This document shows, one piece after another, positions 49,156 through 57,744 of a stretch of 64,000 nt of DNA (its first letter is position 1; each line of letters opens with the position of its first letter). Made by a program: the position numbers and the translations under genes. The DNA lies in NCBI GenBank assembly GCA_910587715.1, contig CAJUMV010000022.1, forward strand, positions 1-64,000. The letters are read 5' to 3'. A model generated the notes under the pieces. The model ran no database searches and was not told the origin of the DNA. It was given only the letters and a program-made list of their open reading frames with translations. The DNA comes from an uncultured Lachnospiraceae bacterium. GTDB lineage: Bacteria; Bacillota; Clostridia; Lachnospirales; Lachnospiraceae.

Positions 49156-50130
49156 TTGGAGAGGACAGACTTTATATTACACACAGACAGGGTGCCCATT
49201 CTGGATGAGCGGGGCGTGCAGATTGACGAGGCGGCGCTGCCTGAGAAAATCACACCGGTTCCACGGAGAAGGTGCGGTGTTTCTGAAAGACATATCTACT
49301 ATAAGGGCGCGGGCATTATCTATCAGGGGCATTATGCGAATAAGCCGGACGGGCATGTGCTGCGGCTGTCTGAGAATCCGGTCGCTTACCAGCGTTACAC
49401 AGTGATTTATCCTGAGCTGTATCAGAAATACGGCATTTTCACTTTCCTCCATCAGCCCATTTTCTCGGATTATGAGGGCGGGTGTGGGAAAAAGGAGGAG
49501 AATCTGCCCATCATGCAGAAGAAATTTGAACGGTCGGCAATTCAGGAAATTTTGGATGTGCTGGAAACGCCGATTAAAGGGCACAGGATTTATGCCTTCC
49601 GTTTAAAGGAATTGCAGGGTTCCTATAAAGATACGATTCATCTGATATCCTATATTCTCAGTGAAAATTTTAACAGCGCATGGGACAAAAATCTCTGGGC
49701 GGATATTATGTGCTACGGCTATGTGCGGGATTTGGCGGACTGGTTTGTCTCCGACGAACCGGCGCATAAGCTGGGCACCATTTACGCGCTGCTGCACTCG
49801 ATTATGAAAGCGGACAAGTGTCTGTATGAAGAGATTGTGCATGAAACGGTGGGACTGGAGCAAATGGGGGATATCTATTTGCCCTATGTGGCTGCCGGCA
49901 TTGTGGAGCGGTATGTACCGGGCAGTCTGGGTGGGCTTTTGGAGGAAGAGCCATCCCCGGAGCTGATGGGGAAGCTGTGGGAGATGATTTACAGCGGAAA
50001 GGCGTGCTGTCACTTGGAAAAGGAGAAAGAGTGGGCGCATATCAGGGCGGATTTTATGCGGGAAATCCCAAGGCAGATGGCTATGGTGCGGCAGGATTTG
50101 ATACAGAAGAAAACGATTTTTGCAGTGTGA
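49156..50130 (+). CDS. Hypothetical protein, family not recognised
   Basis: The 324-residue cytosolic protein has no signal peptide, membrane helix or motif I can name. The TTG at 49156 with AGAAGG upstream gives the start; no ATG or better site occurs in the first 60 codons. Recognisable features are a Cys-containing N-terminal stretch (PVPRRRCGVSERHIYYKGAGI), 'EGGCGKKEENLPI', and a mainly helical C-terminal 180 residues with 'IYALLHSIMKADKCLYEEIVHETVG' and 'MIYSGKACCHLEKEKEWAHIRADF'. Codon use resembles its neighbours and the frame is free of interruptions, so I accept it as a gene. It lies 85 bases after cutC. Confidence 0.6.
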   Translation: MERTDFILHTDRVPILDERGVQIDEAALPEKITPVPRRRCGVSERHIYYKGAGIIYQGHYANKPDGHVLRLSENPVAYQRYTVIYPELYQKYGIFTFLHQPIFSDYEGGCGKKEENLPIMQKKFERSAIQEILDVLETPIKGHRIYAFRLKELQGSYKDTIHLISYILSENFNSAWDKNLWADIMCYGYVRDLADWFVSDEPAHKLGTIYALLHSIMKADKCLYEEIVHETVGLEQMGDIYLPYVAAGIVERYVPGSLGGLLEEEPSPELMGKLWEMIYSGKACCHLEKEKEWAHIRADFMREIPRQMAMVRQDLIQKKTIFAV

Positions 50131-50146
50131 GCGGATGACAAAGCAT

Positions 50147-50174
50147 TTGAATTTCCCGGGATTTGGGGTATAAT
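50147..50174 (+). promoter_or_regulatory. Promoter of the YbaK-type gene
   Basis: TTGAAT (50147-50152), a 16-base spacer and TATAAT (50169-50174), 44 bases before ATG 50218. Confidence 0.55.
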
Positions 50175-50217
50175 GGGAAGAAGTCTGGAGAGGACAAAAA
50201 TCGGGAGAAAGGCAAAA

Positions 50218-50685
50218 ATGGCGATTGAGAGAGTAAAGACATATTTCAAACAGTATGGCATGGAGGAGAAAATCAGGGAGCTTGATGCGTCCAGCGCCAC
50301 GGTGGAGCTGGCGGCACAGGCGCTTTCCTGTGAGCCAGCGCGGATTGCGAAAACGCTGTCATTCATGGTGGACGGCCACGCGCTTCTTGTGGTGGCAGCA
50401 GGGGACGTGAAGATTGATAATCACAAGTACAAGGAGCGGTTTGGCACGAAGGCGAAAATGCTGACACCGGAGGAGGCGGAGACGCTTGTGGGACATGCCG
50501 TGGGCGGCGTCTGCCCTTTTGCGGTAAATGAGGGCGTCACGGTGTATCTTGATGAGTCACTGAAACGGTTTGAGACGGTGTTTCCCGCCTGCGGCAGCTC
50601 CAACAGCGCGATTGAGCTGACGATTCCGGAATTGGAGAAGTATTCTCAGTGCGCGGGCTGGGTGGATGTAGGCAAAGGGTATTAA
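50218..50685 (+). CDS. YbaK/EbsC-type aminoacyl-tRNA deacylase
   Basis: The product is 155 residues from ATG 50218, behind GGGAGAAAGG; an open frame extends upstream but crosses the promoter. It has the YbaK/ProX fold: 'SSATVELAAQALSCEPARIAKTLSF', 'ALLVVAAGDVKIDNHKYKERFG', 'AKMLTPEEAETLVGHAVGGVCPFAVNEGVTVYLDESLKRFETVFPACGSSNSAIELTIPEL'. The conserved Lys in RIAKTL and the GG.CPF turn are present. It should hydrolyse misacylated Cys- or Ala-tRNA(Pro) in trans. It leads the alpha-galactosidase gene by ten bases, so the two may be cotranscribed without a functional link. Confidence 0.88.
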   Translation: MAIERVKTYFKQYGMEEKIRELDASSATVELAAQALSCEPARIAKTLSFMVDGHALLVVAAGDVKIDNHKYKERFGTKAKMLTPEEAETLVGHAVGGVCPFAVNEGVTVYLDESLKRFETVFPACGSSNSAIELTIPELEKYSQCAGWVDVGKGY

Positions 50686-50695
50686 GGAGGTGAAA

Positions 50696-52894
50696 ATGGA
50701 ATATATCAGAGTACATGAAAACGGCATTCACATCGTATTTGGCATTACTAAGAAGAAGCAGCTAAAGCTTCTTCATTTTTCAAAAAACGAATTTTGCGAA
50801 GATGATTTGTGCAAAGTGGGATCGGACTGCAAAGCCGAGGATCAGGTGAGAAGAGAGCAGTTTATCGACGAGGCGTTCCAGCTTGTGCAGGTCAGTTTAT
50901 CCGGCTACAACCGCCCTTATGAAAAGCATGGGAACAAGCATATTGTGACGGCGCCGGGGTATCTGCTCACTTATGTCGGCATGGAGGACAGCGTCAACAA
51001 AATCGGGCGCAGGCTCACTATCACGCAGGAGGACAGAGAAGTGACCCATGTCCGCGTGGAGACGGTGATGCAGTTTTACAACGGCACTTCCATTGTCCGC
51101 ATGTGGAATACGGTGTTCAATGAGGGAACGGAAACACAGTGCCTGGAATATCTTTCTTCCTTCTGCTATACGGGTATCGAGAAGGAGGGGGAGCAAAATT
51201 CCGACGCCAAGATGCGGCTGCGGGTTCCTTACAACGGCTGGCAGAAGGAAATGAGCATTAAGGAGTATACTTTTGGCGACGTGGGGCTGGCACAGACACA
51301 GCCGGGGGTTTACCAGCGCACGTCGCAGGTGTTCGAGGTGACCAATACAGGGAATTGGTCTTCCAAGAAATATCTGCCTCTGGGCTATATCGAGAACAGG
51401 CAGGCGCACACAAGCCTGTTCTGGCAGATTGAGCACAACGGCTCCTGGCATTATGAAATCGGCGACCAGAACACCCATTTTTATCTCTGCGTCAGCGGTC
51501 CCACAGAGGTACAGTCCCATTGGTTTAAGAACCTTTCGCCGGGTGAAGGCTTTACCACGGTGCCGGTGGCTGTGGGGGTGGCAGAGGACAGCTTTGAGAA
51601 AGCGGTGGGCGAGCTTACCAGATACCGCCGCCTGATTCGCAGGGCGAATAAAGATAACGAAAACCTGCCGGTGATTTTTAACGACTATATGAACTGCCTG
51701 TTTGGCGATCCCACCACAGAGAAAGAACTGCCCCTTATTGACGCGGCGGCAGCGTGTGGCTGTGAGTATTACGTGATTGATGCAGGTTGGTATGCGCCCG
51801 GCGAATGGTGGGACAGCGTGGGCGAATGGCAGGAGTGCCGGGAGCGGTTCCCGAACGGCATCAAAGAGGTGACGGACTATATCCGCAGCAAGGGTATGGT
51901 TCCCGGCGTCTGGCTGGAGCTTGAGGTTATGGGCATCAACTGTGAGAAGGCAAAGAATGCGCCCGACGACTGGTTTTTCGTGCGCCACGGCAGGCGGGTG
52001 TTTGACAGGAGCCGGTATCAGCTTGACTTTCGGAATCCGGCGGTGATTGCCCATGTCAACGAGGTGATTGACCGGGTGGTGAACGAGTACGGCGTAGGCT
52101 ATATCAAGATGGATTACAATATCGAGCCGGGAATCGGTACGGAGCTTGGCGCAGAGAGCGTGGGACAGGGGATGCTGGAACATGAGAAGGCTTATCTTGC
52201 ATGGCTGGACGACGTGTTTGTGAGGTACCCGGATTTGGTGATTGAGAATTGCTCCAGCGGCGGCTTGCGCATTGATTACGCGCTGCTTTCCCGCTACAGC
52301 ATCCAGTCTACTTCCGACCAGGAAGATTACCGCAACTACGCCACTATCACGGCGAACGCGGGCGCCGGGGTGACGCCGGAGCAGGCGGCGGTCTGGTCTT
52401 ATCCGCAGCGGGCGGGCGACAAGGAGGAAGTCATTTACAACATGATAAACGCCTTGCTTGTCCGGATCCATCAGAGCGGACATCTGGCGGAGCTTTCCGC
52501 GGAACGCATGGAACTTGTCAAAGAGGGAATTGCCTGCTATAAAAGGATACGCGCGGATATCAAAAAAGCGGTGCCCTTTTATCCGCTGGATGTGACAGAC
52601 AATGAGGACCTGTGGGTTTGCAGTGGTCTGCAGACGGAAGATAAGGCATATCTGGCTGTCTGGAAACGGCAGATGGAGGGGAAGAACAATGACAGGCGTT
52701 TGAAAGCAGGAACGACGTGTTCGGAAACTACATTGTCAATTCCACTTGGCAGTCTGCCCTTTGCAAAGGATGGAATTCGGGTTTCCTGCCTTTATCCGGA
52801 AAAGGAGCCGGTCAGCTTTACGATGGAAGAAAATGTGCTGACGGTTATCTTTGAAAAGCCGGTGATGGCAAGGCTGTTTTTGGTGGAAGGGTAA
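50696..52894 (+). CDS. GH36 alpha-galactosidase
   Basis: The product is 732 residues from ATG 50696, behind TTAAGGAGGTG. An N-terminal beta-sandwich (about 1-310) is followed by the catalytic barrel: 'YYVIDAGWYAPGEWWDSVGEW' near 360, 'GYIKMDYN' near 473 with the nucleophile Asp, 'ENCSSGGLRIDY' near 518, and 'QSTSDQEDYR' near 540 with the acid/base Asp. It releases alpha-1,6-galactose from raffinose-family or galactomannan oligosaccharides. No signal peptide, so it works on imported sugars. No transporter is adjacent; the importers in this window may serve it. A decayed serine hydrolase gene follows. Confidence 0.92.
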   Translation: MEYIRVHENGIHIVFGITKKKQLKLLHFSKNEFCEDDLCKVGSDCKAEDQVRREQFIDEAFQLVQVSLSGYNRPYEKHGNKHIVTAPGYLLTYVGMEDSVNKIGRRLTITQEDREVTHVRVETVMQFYNGTSIVRMWNTVFNEGTETQCLEYLSSFCYTGIEKEGEQNSDAKMRLRVPYNGWQKEMSIKEYTFGDVGLAQTQPGVYQRTSQVFEVTNTGNWSSKKYLPLGYIENRQAHTSLFWQIEHNGSWHYEIGDQNTHFYLCVSGPTEVQSHWFKNLSPGEGFTTVPVAVGVAEDSFEKAVGELTRYRRLIRRANKDNENLPVIFNDYMNCLFGDPTTEKELPLIDAAAACGCEYYVIDAGWYAPGEWWDSVGEWQECRERFPNGIKEVTDYIRSKGMVPGVWLELEVMGINCEKAKNAPDDWFFVRHGRRVFDRSRYQLDFRNPAVIAHVNEVIDRVVNEYGVGYIKMDYNIEPGIGTELGAESVGQGMLEHEKAYLAWLDDVFVRYPDLVIENCSSGGLRIDYALLSRYSIQSTSDQEDYRNYATITANAGAGVTPEQAAVWSYPQRAGDKEEVIYNMINALLVRIHQSGHLAELSAERMELVKEGIACYKRIRADIKKAVPFYPLDVTDNEDLWVCSGLQTEDKAYLAVWKRQMEGKNNDRRLKAGTTCSETTLSIPLGSLPFAKDGIRVSCLYPEKEPVSFTMEENVLTVIFEKPVMARLFLVEG

Positions 52895-52916
52895 AACCGG
52901 TGCAAAGAAAGCGGAC

Positions 52917-53451
52917 ATGACGCTGGCAGATGGTTTTACCTATCAGGATGCGTTTTATCCCTGTGAAAAATTTATGGAGGACACGGAAACTTCCGCGATG
53001 ATTGTGGTAAAGGACGACGTGATCAAGTATGAGAAATACTTTTTCGGCGGTGGGGAAGGCACCCTATTTTCTTGCGATGGGAGGACTCAGTGTCAGCCTT
53101 CGGGATTACGCCCGTTTTGCAAGGCTGTATCTGAATCTGGGCAGCTACAATGGCGAGCAGATTATCGAGGAGAAATGGATTAGGGACAGTCTGGATATCA
53201 GCGAGGATTATTCGAGACCGGGTTCCAATTATGATGCCTACAATGCCATCGGGTACGGCTATCAGTGGTGGGTTCCTGAGGGGGATCAGGGTGAGTTTAT
53301 GGCAATCGGTGTTTACGGACAATGGATTTACGTCAATCCGTCTAACAGGGTGATTATCGTAAAGACAAGCGCCGACCCGGACTTTATGGAAAAAGGTTAC
53401 GAATTAAAGCATGTGGAATTTTTCCGTGCAGTGGCTGACGGGATCTCGTAA
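52917..53451 (+). pseudogene. Decayed beta-lactamase-fold serine hydrolase (NylB-like), internal deletion and frameshift
   Basis: The first frame (from ATG 52917) reads like the N-terminus of a serine hydrolase: 'TSAMIVVKDDVIKYEKYFFGG'. The C-terminal third resumes in another frame from about 53065: 'FLAMGGLSVSLRDYARFARLYLNLG', 'GYGYQWWVPEG', 'GVYGQWIYVNPSNRVIIVKTSADP'. About 150-200 residues between, including the S-x-x-K nucleophile region and the Tyr loop, are missing. The gene is therefore dead by an internal deletion plus a frame change. Confidence 0.8.
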
Positions 53452-53466
53452 AGGGGGAGGTTTCGC

Positions 53467-54285
53467 TCATTCGGCAATGGGGATTTCGATCTGTACGATG
53501 TAATCCTCAATCCGGTCGATGACGTTTTCATTGATGCCCATTTCATAGGAAAATCCGTGAAGTGTCAGACCCTGTTTTTCTGCATAGTCGAAGATTTCCA
53601 TGTATCGCTTTGGTATTTCATTCCAGTTTCCCTTGTGGAAAGCCCGCAGGTATTTTCCGCAGGGAGGCTGGTGTAGTCCCGGCTCGTAGGCGAGAAAGGG
53701 CATCTCGATGAAAAGCCGGGAATAGTCGTCGTAGTTTCCGTTTTGCAGGCTGGAAACAGAAATCATGGAGCCGTAGGAGGCTTCGTGCAGCCGACCGAGA
53801 TGGTATTTTTCCGTCTCGGCAGTGATCAGTTCCACTTCCTCCTCAAAGGAGGTATCATTGTTCACGTCTACCGTGATCAGACAACGTTCTTTTTTTTCTA
53901 TGACGCTGATTTCAGACAAATTCATGGTGAGCAGGGTGTCCATATTCTGGCGGTGTGTGCAAAGTGAGGTGCGCACCGCCTGCAGATGGGTAATCTGCCG
54001 ATCCAAGTCGGTGATTCGCTCCTCCAAAAGAGTTTTCATATTTTCAGCGGAACGGTTTTTCATAAAGTCCTGTATTTCGGGAACGGACACATCCAGTTCC
54101 CGCAGCAGCAAAATGGTTTCCAGAACAGGGCTTTGGTGATAGGTGTAGCATCGGTAGCCGTTTTCGGAATTGATGGCAGCAGGCTTAAATAAGCCGATTT
54201 CATCATACCACATTAATGTTTTCTTATTAATCCCGTGCATGGCTGCAAATTGACCGATGGTAAGAATGCCGCTCTTCTTATTCAT
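53467..54285 (-). CDS. MerR-family transcriptional regulator with GyrI-like effector domain
   Basis: The 272-residue protein starts with a MerR DNA-binding domain, 'LTIGQFAAMHGINKKTLMWYDEIGLFKPAAINSENGYRCYTYHQ' at 9-52. A dimerisation coiled coil (about 75-115) precedes an effector domain ending 'YMEIFDYAEKQGLTLHGFSYEMGINENVIDRIEDYIVQIEIPI', which matches the GyrI/BmrR-like ligand domain. It should bind a drug-like cation and activate by DNA twisting. It is divergent from a MATE exporter whose promoter has the long 19-base spacer that MerR proteins need. Start is ATG 54285 with GGGGGAAAT upstream on the minus strand. Confidence 0.92.
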   Translation of the reverse strand: MNKKSGILTIGQFAAMHGINKKTLMWYDEIGLFKPAAINSENGYRCYTYHQSPVLETILLLRELDVSVPEIQDFMKNRSAENMKTLLEERITDLDRQITHLQAVRTSLCTHRQNMDTLLTMNLSEISVIEKKERCLITVDVNNDTSFEEEVELITAETEKYHLGRLHEASYGSMISVSSLQNGNYDDYSRLFIEMPFLAYEPGLHQPPCGKYLRAFHKGNWNEIPKRYMEIFDYAEKQGLTLHGFSYEMGINENVIDRIEDYIVQIEIPIAE

Positions 54286-54314
54286 ATTTCCCCCATAAAG
54301 TTTTTATTTTTGTA

Positions 54315-54345
54315 TTGACCATCCAGTTACTGTACGGTTTATGAT
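54315..54345 (+). promoter_or_regulatory. MerR-type promoter and operator of the MATE gene
   Basis: TTGACC (54315-54320), a 19-base spacer and TATGAT (54340-54345). The spacer holds the dyad ACC-ATC-CAG / CTG-TAC-GGT around TTA. Both the long spacer and the ACC..CAG dyad are hallmarks of MerR-activated promoters. Confidence 0.8.
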
Positions 54346-54394
54346 ACTATACATGGAAACGAAATACAAGAGGAAAAAAGATGGGAGGAAGCAT

Positions 54395-55726
54395 ATGGAA
54401 AACAAAAATGTGTATGAAAAACCTGTTACCTTAAAAAATATTCTCAAATTTGCCGTGCCCACCATTGCGATGACGGTATTTACGTCCTTTTACACAATGG
54501 TGGACGGTTTGTTTGTGTCGAATTTAATCGGCACGAGCGCGCTCTCGGCGATCAATCTGACGGCGCCGGTGATTCAGCTTGTGACAGCCATCTCCACCAT
54601 GCTGGCAACAGGCGGAAGCGCGGTCATTATGAAAAAGATGGGTGAGCAGAAGGCTGACGAGGCTAAGGAGGATTTTACGTTCTTAATTATCGTGAATGTC
54701 ATCGTCGGGATTATCATGTGTGCGGTTGGATATTTGGTGATAGAGCGTATTTTTGCGGGGATGAATCTCTCAGCGGATGTGGAAGGGTACTGTGTGGAAT
54801 ATTTAAGCCGTTATCTCGTGTTTACGGTGCCGATTCTTCTGATGAACAACTTTACCCTTTATATGATTGCCAGTGAGAAAGCGACTCTTTCTCTCATTTG
54901 TTCCGTGACGGGCGGCGTCTTAAATATGGCGCTTGACTATGTGTTTATCGCTGTATTTGGCATGGGAATCAGCGGGGCGGCGATCGCGACGGGGCTTGGC
55001 TATTCCGTGACGGCGGTTGTGGGATTGTTTGTGTTCAGCAGGAAAAATAGTCTGCTGCATTTCAAAAAGCCTGCATTTCGGTTGAAAGTCCTTGCAAGCG
55101 CGGCGACAAACGGCTGTTCGGAGATGGCGACCGCTCTTGTCACCGGCATCATCACCATGATGTTCAACTGGACGATGCTGCATTACGTGGGTGAGGACGG
55201 CGTCGCGGCGGTTACGATCATCATGTACGTGCTGATGTTTGCGAGTTCCCTGTACACCGGCTATTCCTACGGCGTGGCGCCTATGATCAGCTACTACTAC
55301 GGAGAGCAGAACCACGAAAAACTTCAAAAGCTGGTGGCGGTCAGCATGAGGGTGATCGCGGCGATTTCCCTGGTGACGGTGGCGGCCTCTTTCCTGCTGA
55401 CAAAACCGCTGGTGTCCGTGTTTGCCCGCGCGGATAATCCGGTGTATGGTCTGGCGGTGACGGGAAACCGGATCTGCACCATTGCGCTTCTGTTTATCGG
55501 CTTTAATATTTTTGCCAGCGGTATGTTTACCGCCCTGTCAAACGGCGTAGTGTCGGCGGTGCTTGCTTTTTCAAGGTCGTTTGTGTTCATGCTAATTACC
55601 ATGCTTGTGCTGCCTGTGATTCTGGGCGTGAACGGCATCTGGCTGGCAACGCCTGCGGCGGAGCTGATGGCGCTTGTGCTGTCTGCGTTTATGTTCTTTA
55701 AATATAAAAAGAGGTATCAGTACTAA
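54395..55726 (+). CDS. MATE-family efflux transporter
   Basis: The product is 443 residues from ATG 54395, behind GGGAGGAAG. It has twelve predicted membrane helices in two similar bundles: 'LKFAVPTIAMTVFTSFYTMVDGLFVSNLIGTSALSAINLTAPV' at the N-terminus and 'SSLYTGYSYGVAPMISYYYGEQN' in the second half. MATE proteins export drugs or metabolites with H+ or Na+ exchange. Regulation by the divergent MerR protein predicts induction by the exported compound. The gene is followed by a small membrane protein gene after 111 bases. Confidence 0.9.
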   Translation: MENKNVYEKPVTLKNILKFAVPTIAMTVFTSFYTMVDGLFVSNLIGTSALSAINLTAPVIQLVTAISTMLATGGSAVIMKKMGEQKADEAKEDFTFLIIVNVIVGIIMCAVGYLVIERIFAGMNLSADVEGYCVEYLSRYLVFTVPILLMNNFTLYMIASEKATLSLICSVTGGVLNMALDYVFIAVFGMGISGAAIATGLGYSVTAVVGLFVFSRKNSLLHFKKPAFRLKVLASAATNGCSEMATALVTGIITMMFNWTMLHYVGEDGVAAVTIIMYVLMFASSLYTGYSYGVAPMISYYYGEQNHEKLQKLVAVSMRVIAAISLVTVAASFLLTKPLVSVFARADNPVYGLAVTGNRICTIALLFIGFNIFASGMFTALSNGVVSAVLAFSRSFVFMLITMLVLPVILGVNGIWLATPAAELMALVLSAFMFFKYKKRYQY

Positions 55727-55773
55727 TGCAGGAAAATAATGAGAGAGATAATGAGAGGGAGGTGAATTTTGTT

Positions 55774-55802
55774 TTTACTTATTCCGGCATGGATGATATA
55801 AT
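55774..55802 (+). promoter_or_regulatory. Promoter of the small membrane protein gene
   Basis: TTTACT (55774-55779), a 17-base spacer and TATAAT (55797-55802), 36 bases before ATG 55838. Confidence 0.5.
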
Positions 55803-55837
55803 ATCGGCATAGGGCAACAGGAAGGGAGAACGCGGGA

Positions 55838-56062
55838 ATGAACAAACTGTTTGGCTATGCGAACCGGTATTTGGAGAAGAGCGATTGGAGAGATATCGCC
55901 ATGCTTAAGTTCTGCCTTTTTTCTATGGGGATTTTGGCTGGAATAAGGATATCGGAAAAGAACAGGAAACAGGCAGGCTGTGTTGCGGCGGCTGTCTTTT
56001 TGGTAACCTATGTTCCACTGATGGCGAAGTTTATTTCCGTGATTTTGGAGAAGGAAAAATAA
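55838..56062 (+). CDS. Small membrane protein with one or two helices
   Basis: The 74-residue protein has an amphipathic N-terminus ('FGYANRYLEKSDWRDIAMLKFCLFSMGILAGIRI') and a hydrophobic segment near 48-66 ('CVAAAVFLVTYVPLMAKFISVI'). Homologues are common in Clostridia and are often mislabelled as phosphate transporter permease, which the size rules out. AGGGAGAACG precedes the start. Function unknown. It precedes the FapA-type gene by 32 bases. Confidence 0.65.
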   Translation: MNKLFGYANRYLEKSDWRDIAMLKFCLFSMGILAGIRISEKNRKQAGCVAAAVFLVTYVPLMAKFISVILEKEK

Positions 56063-56094
56063 ATCGGGAAATTTCGGTGGGAGTGATTGGGCAT

Positions 56095-57699
56095 ATGGGC
56101 TTTTTAAAACAGACGGGAAAGAAAAAGAAGAAGGAACAGAAAAGCTACGCGGGTGAGCCGGTGGCGGAATCGAAAGAGTTGACGTCCGAGGGGAGCAGTC
56201 TGGAAAAAACGATGTTCCTTTCGCCGGAGGAGCGGATGGGCTCTGAGAGAAGGGGCGGAAAGCGCAGTTCACAGGATGATGGTGAAGATATCGGGTATTC
56301 CCGCGCGAAAATCGTCCACGGCAATCCCATTATCATAAACGGAGAAGACTATCTTCTGCGAATCAGCGAGACGCGCATGGAGGCTTTTCTCATTTTATAC
56401 CGCCGTTTTTCAGAGGAGGAAATTCGTGGGCTTTTACAGGAAAACGGAATTGTCTACGGCATTAAGGAGAAAGCGCTGGAAGAGCTTGCGCTGGGGAAAC
56501 TGAATTACGAAGAGGTTTTTGTGGCGCAGGGAACGGCAAAGAAGGATGGCCGGGACGGTTATTTTGAATATCATTTTAATCCGCATCCCGAAACCATGCC
56601 GATTATTCTGCCCGACGGTTCGGTAGATTATAATGTGTTGGGGAAAATGGAGCTTGTGACCAAGGGACAGCTCCTTGTTACCTATCATGCGGTTCTTCCG
56701 GCGGTAGTCGGCAGGGACGTGTACGGAAATATTATGGAAGCCTACGAGGGAAAAGAACTGCCGCCGTTACAGTGTAAGCGCAGTGAAATGGATGAAAAGG
56801 GCTTTCAGTATTATGCTTCGACAGAGGGAAATGTGACGCTGGAGGGAAGGTGCCTGACGGTCACGCCGATTTATGCCATAGACGGCAATCTGGACGCCGC
56901 TACAGGGGATGTGGATTTTCATGGCGACGTGCTGGTGCAGGGCAATGTGTTTGCAGGCGTGACGCTGAAAACAACCGGCACGATTACTGTAAACGGACAT
57001 GTGGAGACGGCGCACCTTTATGCGGGAAAAGATGTAATCCTGAAAAATGGGATGCAGGGTTCGGGAAACGGCGTTATCCGCGCGGGACGTAACGTGATGG
57101 CGCGTTTTCTGGAGCAGACACAGGTCTACGCTGGAAATGAGGTAAATACGGGCGCCATCTTAAACTGTGAGGTGGAATCGGGGCAGAATGTGGTCATAGC
57201 CGGAAACCGGGGCACGATCATCGGCGGCAGCGTGACGGCGGTGGAGCAGATTACTGCCGCGTCCATCGGGAACCGCGCCGGAGTGACGACCCAGCTTGTC
57301 ATCGGGCTGGACTGTGAATTTAAGGAAAAGATGGGGGAGATCGACCGCCTGACGGATGAGTATGAGGAGAACATGAGGGACGCGGAGAAAGCCCTTGACC
57401 GTATTGCTTACCAGTTGAAGACGCAGCCTGCCACGCCGGAAATGAACCAACAAAAAGCGGAGCAGATGCGCAGGAAAATCAATTACCAGTTAAAACTGAA
57501 AGAGATTACCGCGAAGCGGGAGCAGTTGATTGATATTAACAGACGTTCCGCGGATGGGAAAATAGTGGTAAACGGTATTTCCAACGTGGGATGCGTGATT
57601 GTCATAAACGGCGTGCGCGAAGTGCTGCATTCGGAGTATCGGGATGTGACGTATAAGAAGGGGCGGCAGGAAGTGCGGATTATATCGAATAGGCAGTAG
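56095..57699 (+). CDS. FapA family (DUF342) protein
   Basis: The product is 534 residues from ATG 56095. A lysine-rich start (GKKKKKEQKS) leads into a variable region. The FapA/DUF342 body starts near residue 75 ('RAKIVHGNPIIINGEDYLLRISETRMEAFLILYR', then 'IRGLLQENGIVYGIKEKALEELA'). It continues as a beta-helix, with 'YAIDGNLDAATGDVDFHGDVLVQGNVFAGVTLKTTGTITVNGHVETAHLYAGKDVILKNGMQGS' repeats, and ends in a coiled-coil (about 420-480). FapA proteins are found near flagellar and c-di-GMP genes in Firmicutes. Exact role unknown. The GGDEF gene lies 45 bases downstream. Confidence 0.82.
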   Translation: MGFLKQTGKKKKKEQKSYAGEPVAESKELTSEGSSLEKTMFLSPEERMGSERRGGKRSSQDDGEDIGYSRAKIVHGNPIIINGEDYLLRISETRMEAFLILYRRFSEEEIRGLLQENGIVYGIKEKALEELALGKLNYEEVFVAQGTAKKDGRDGYFEYHFNPHPETMPIILPDGSVDYNVLGKMELVTKGQLLVTYHAVLPAVVGRDVYGNIMEAYEGKELPPLQCKRSEMDEKGFQYYASTEGNVTLEGRCLTVTPIYAIDGNLDAATGDVDFHGDVLVQGNVFAGVTLKTTGTITVNGHVETAHLYAGKDVILKNGMQGSGNGVIRAGRNVMARFLEQTQVYAGNEVNTGAILNCEVESGQNVVIAGNRGTIIGGSVTAVEQITAASIGNRAGVTTQLVIGLDCEFKEKMGEIDRLTDEYEENMRDAEKALDRIAYQLKTQPATPEMNQQKAEQMRRKINYQLKLKEITAKREQLIDINRRSADGKIVVNGISNVGCVIVINGVREVLHSEYRDVTYKKGRQEVRIISNRQ

Positions 57700-57744
57700 C
57701 GGCGATACCGGATGAAATAATTTGTACGAAAGGAATCATTTATT

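Noticed and set aside
50897..52483. 528-codon open frame on the minus strand opposite the alpha-galactosidase gene
   Set aside because: Length is a by-product of G+C-rich third positions in the GH36 gene. No start signal, and the composition (His, Arg, Val, Pro rich) is typical of a shadow frame.
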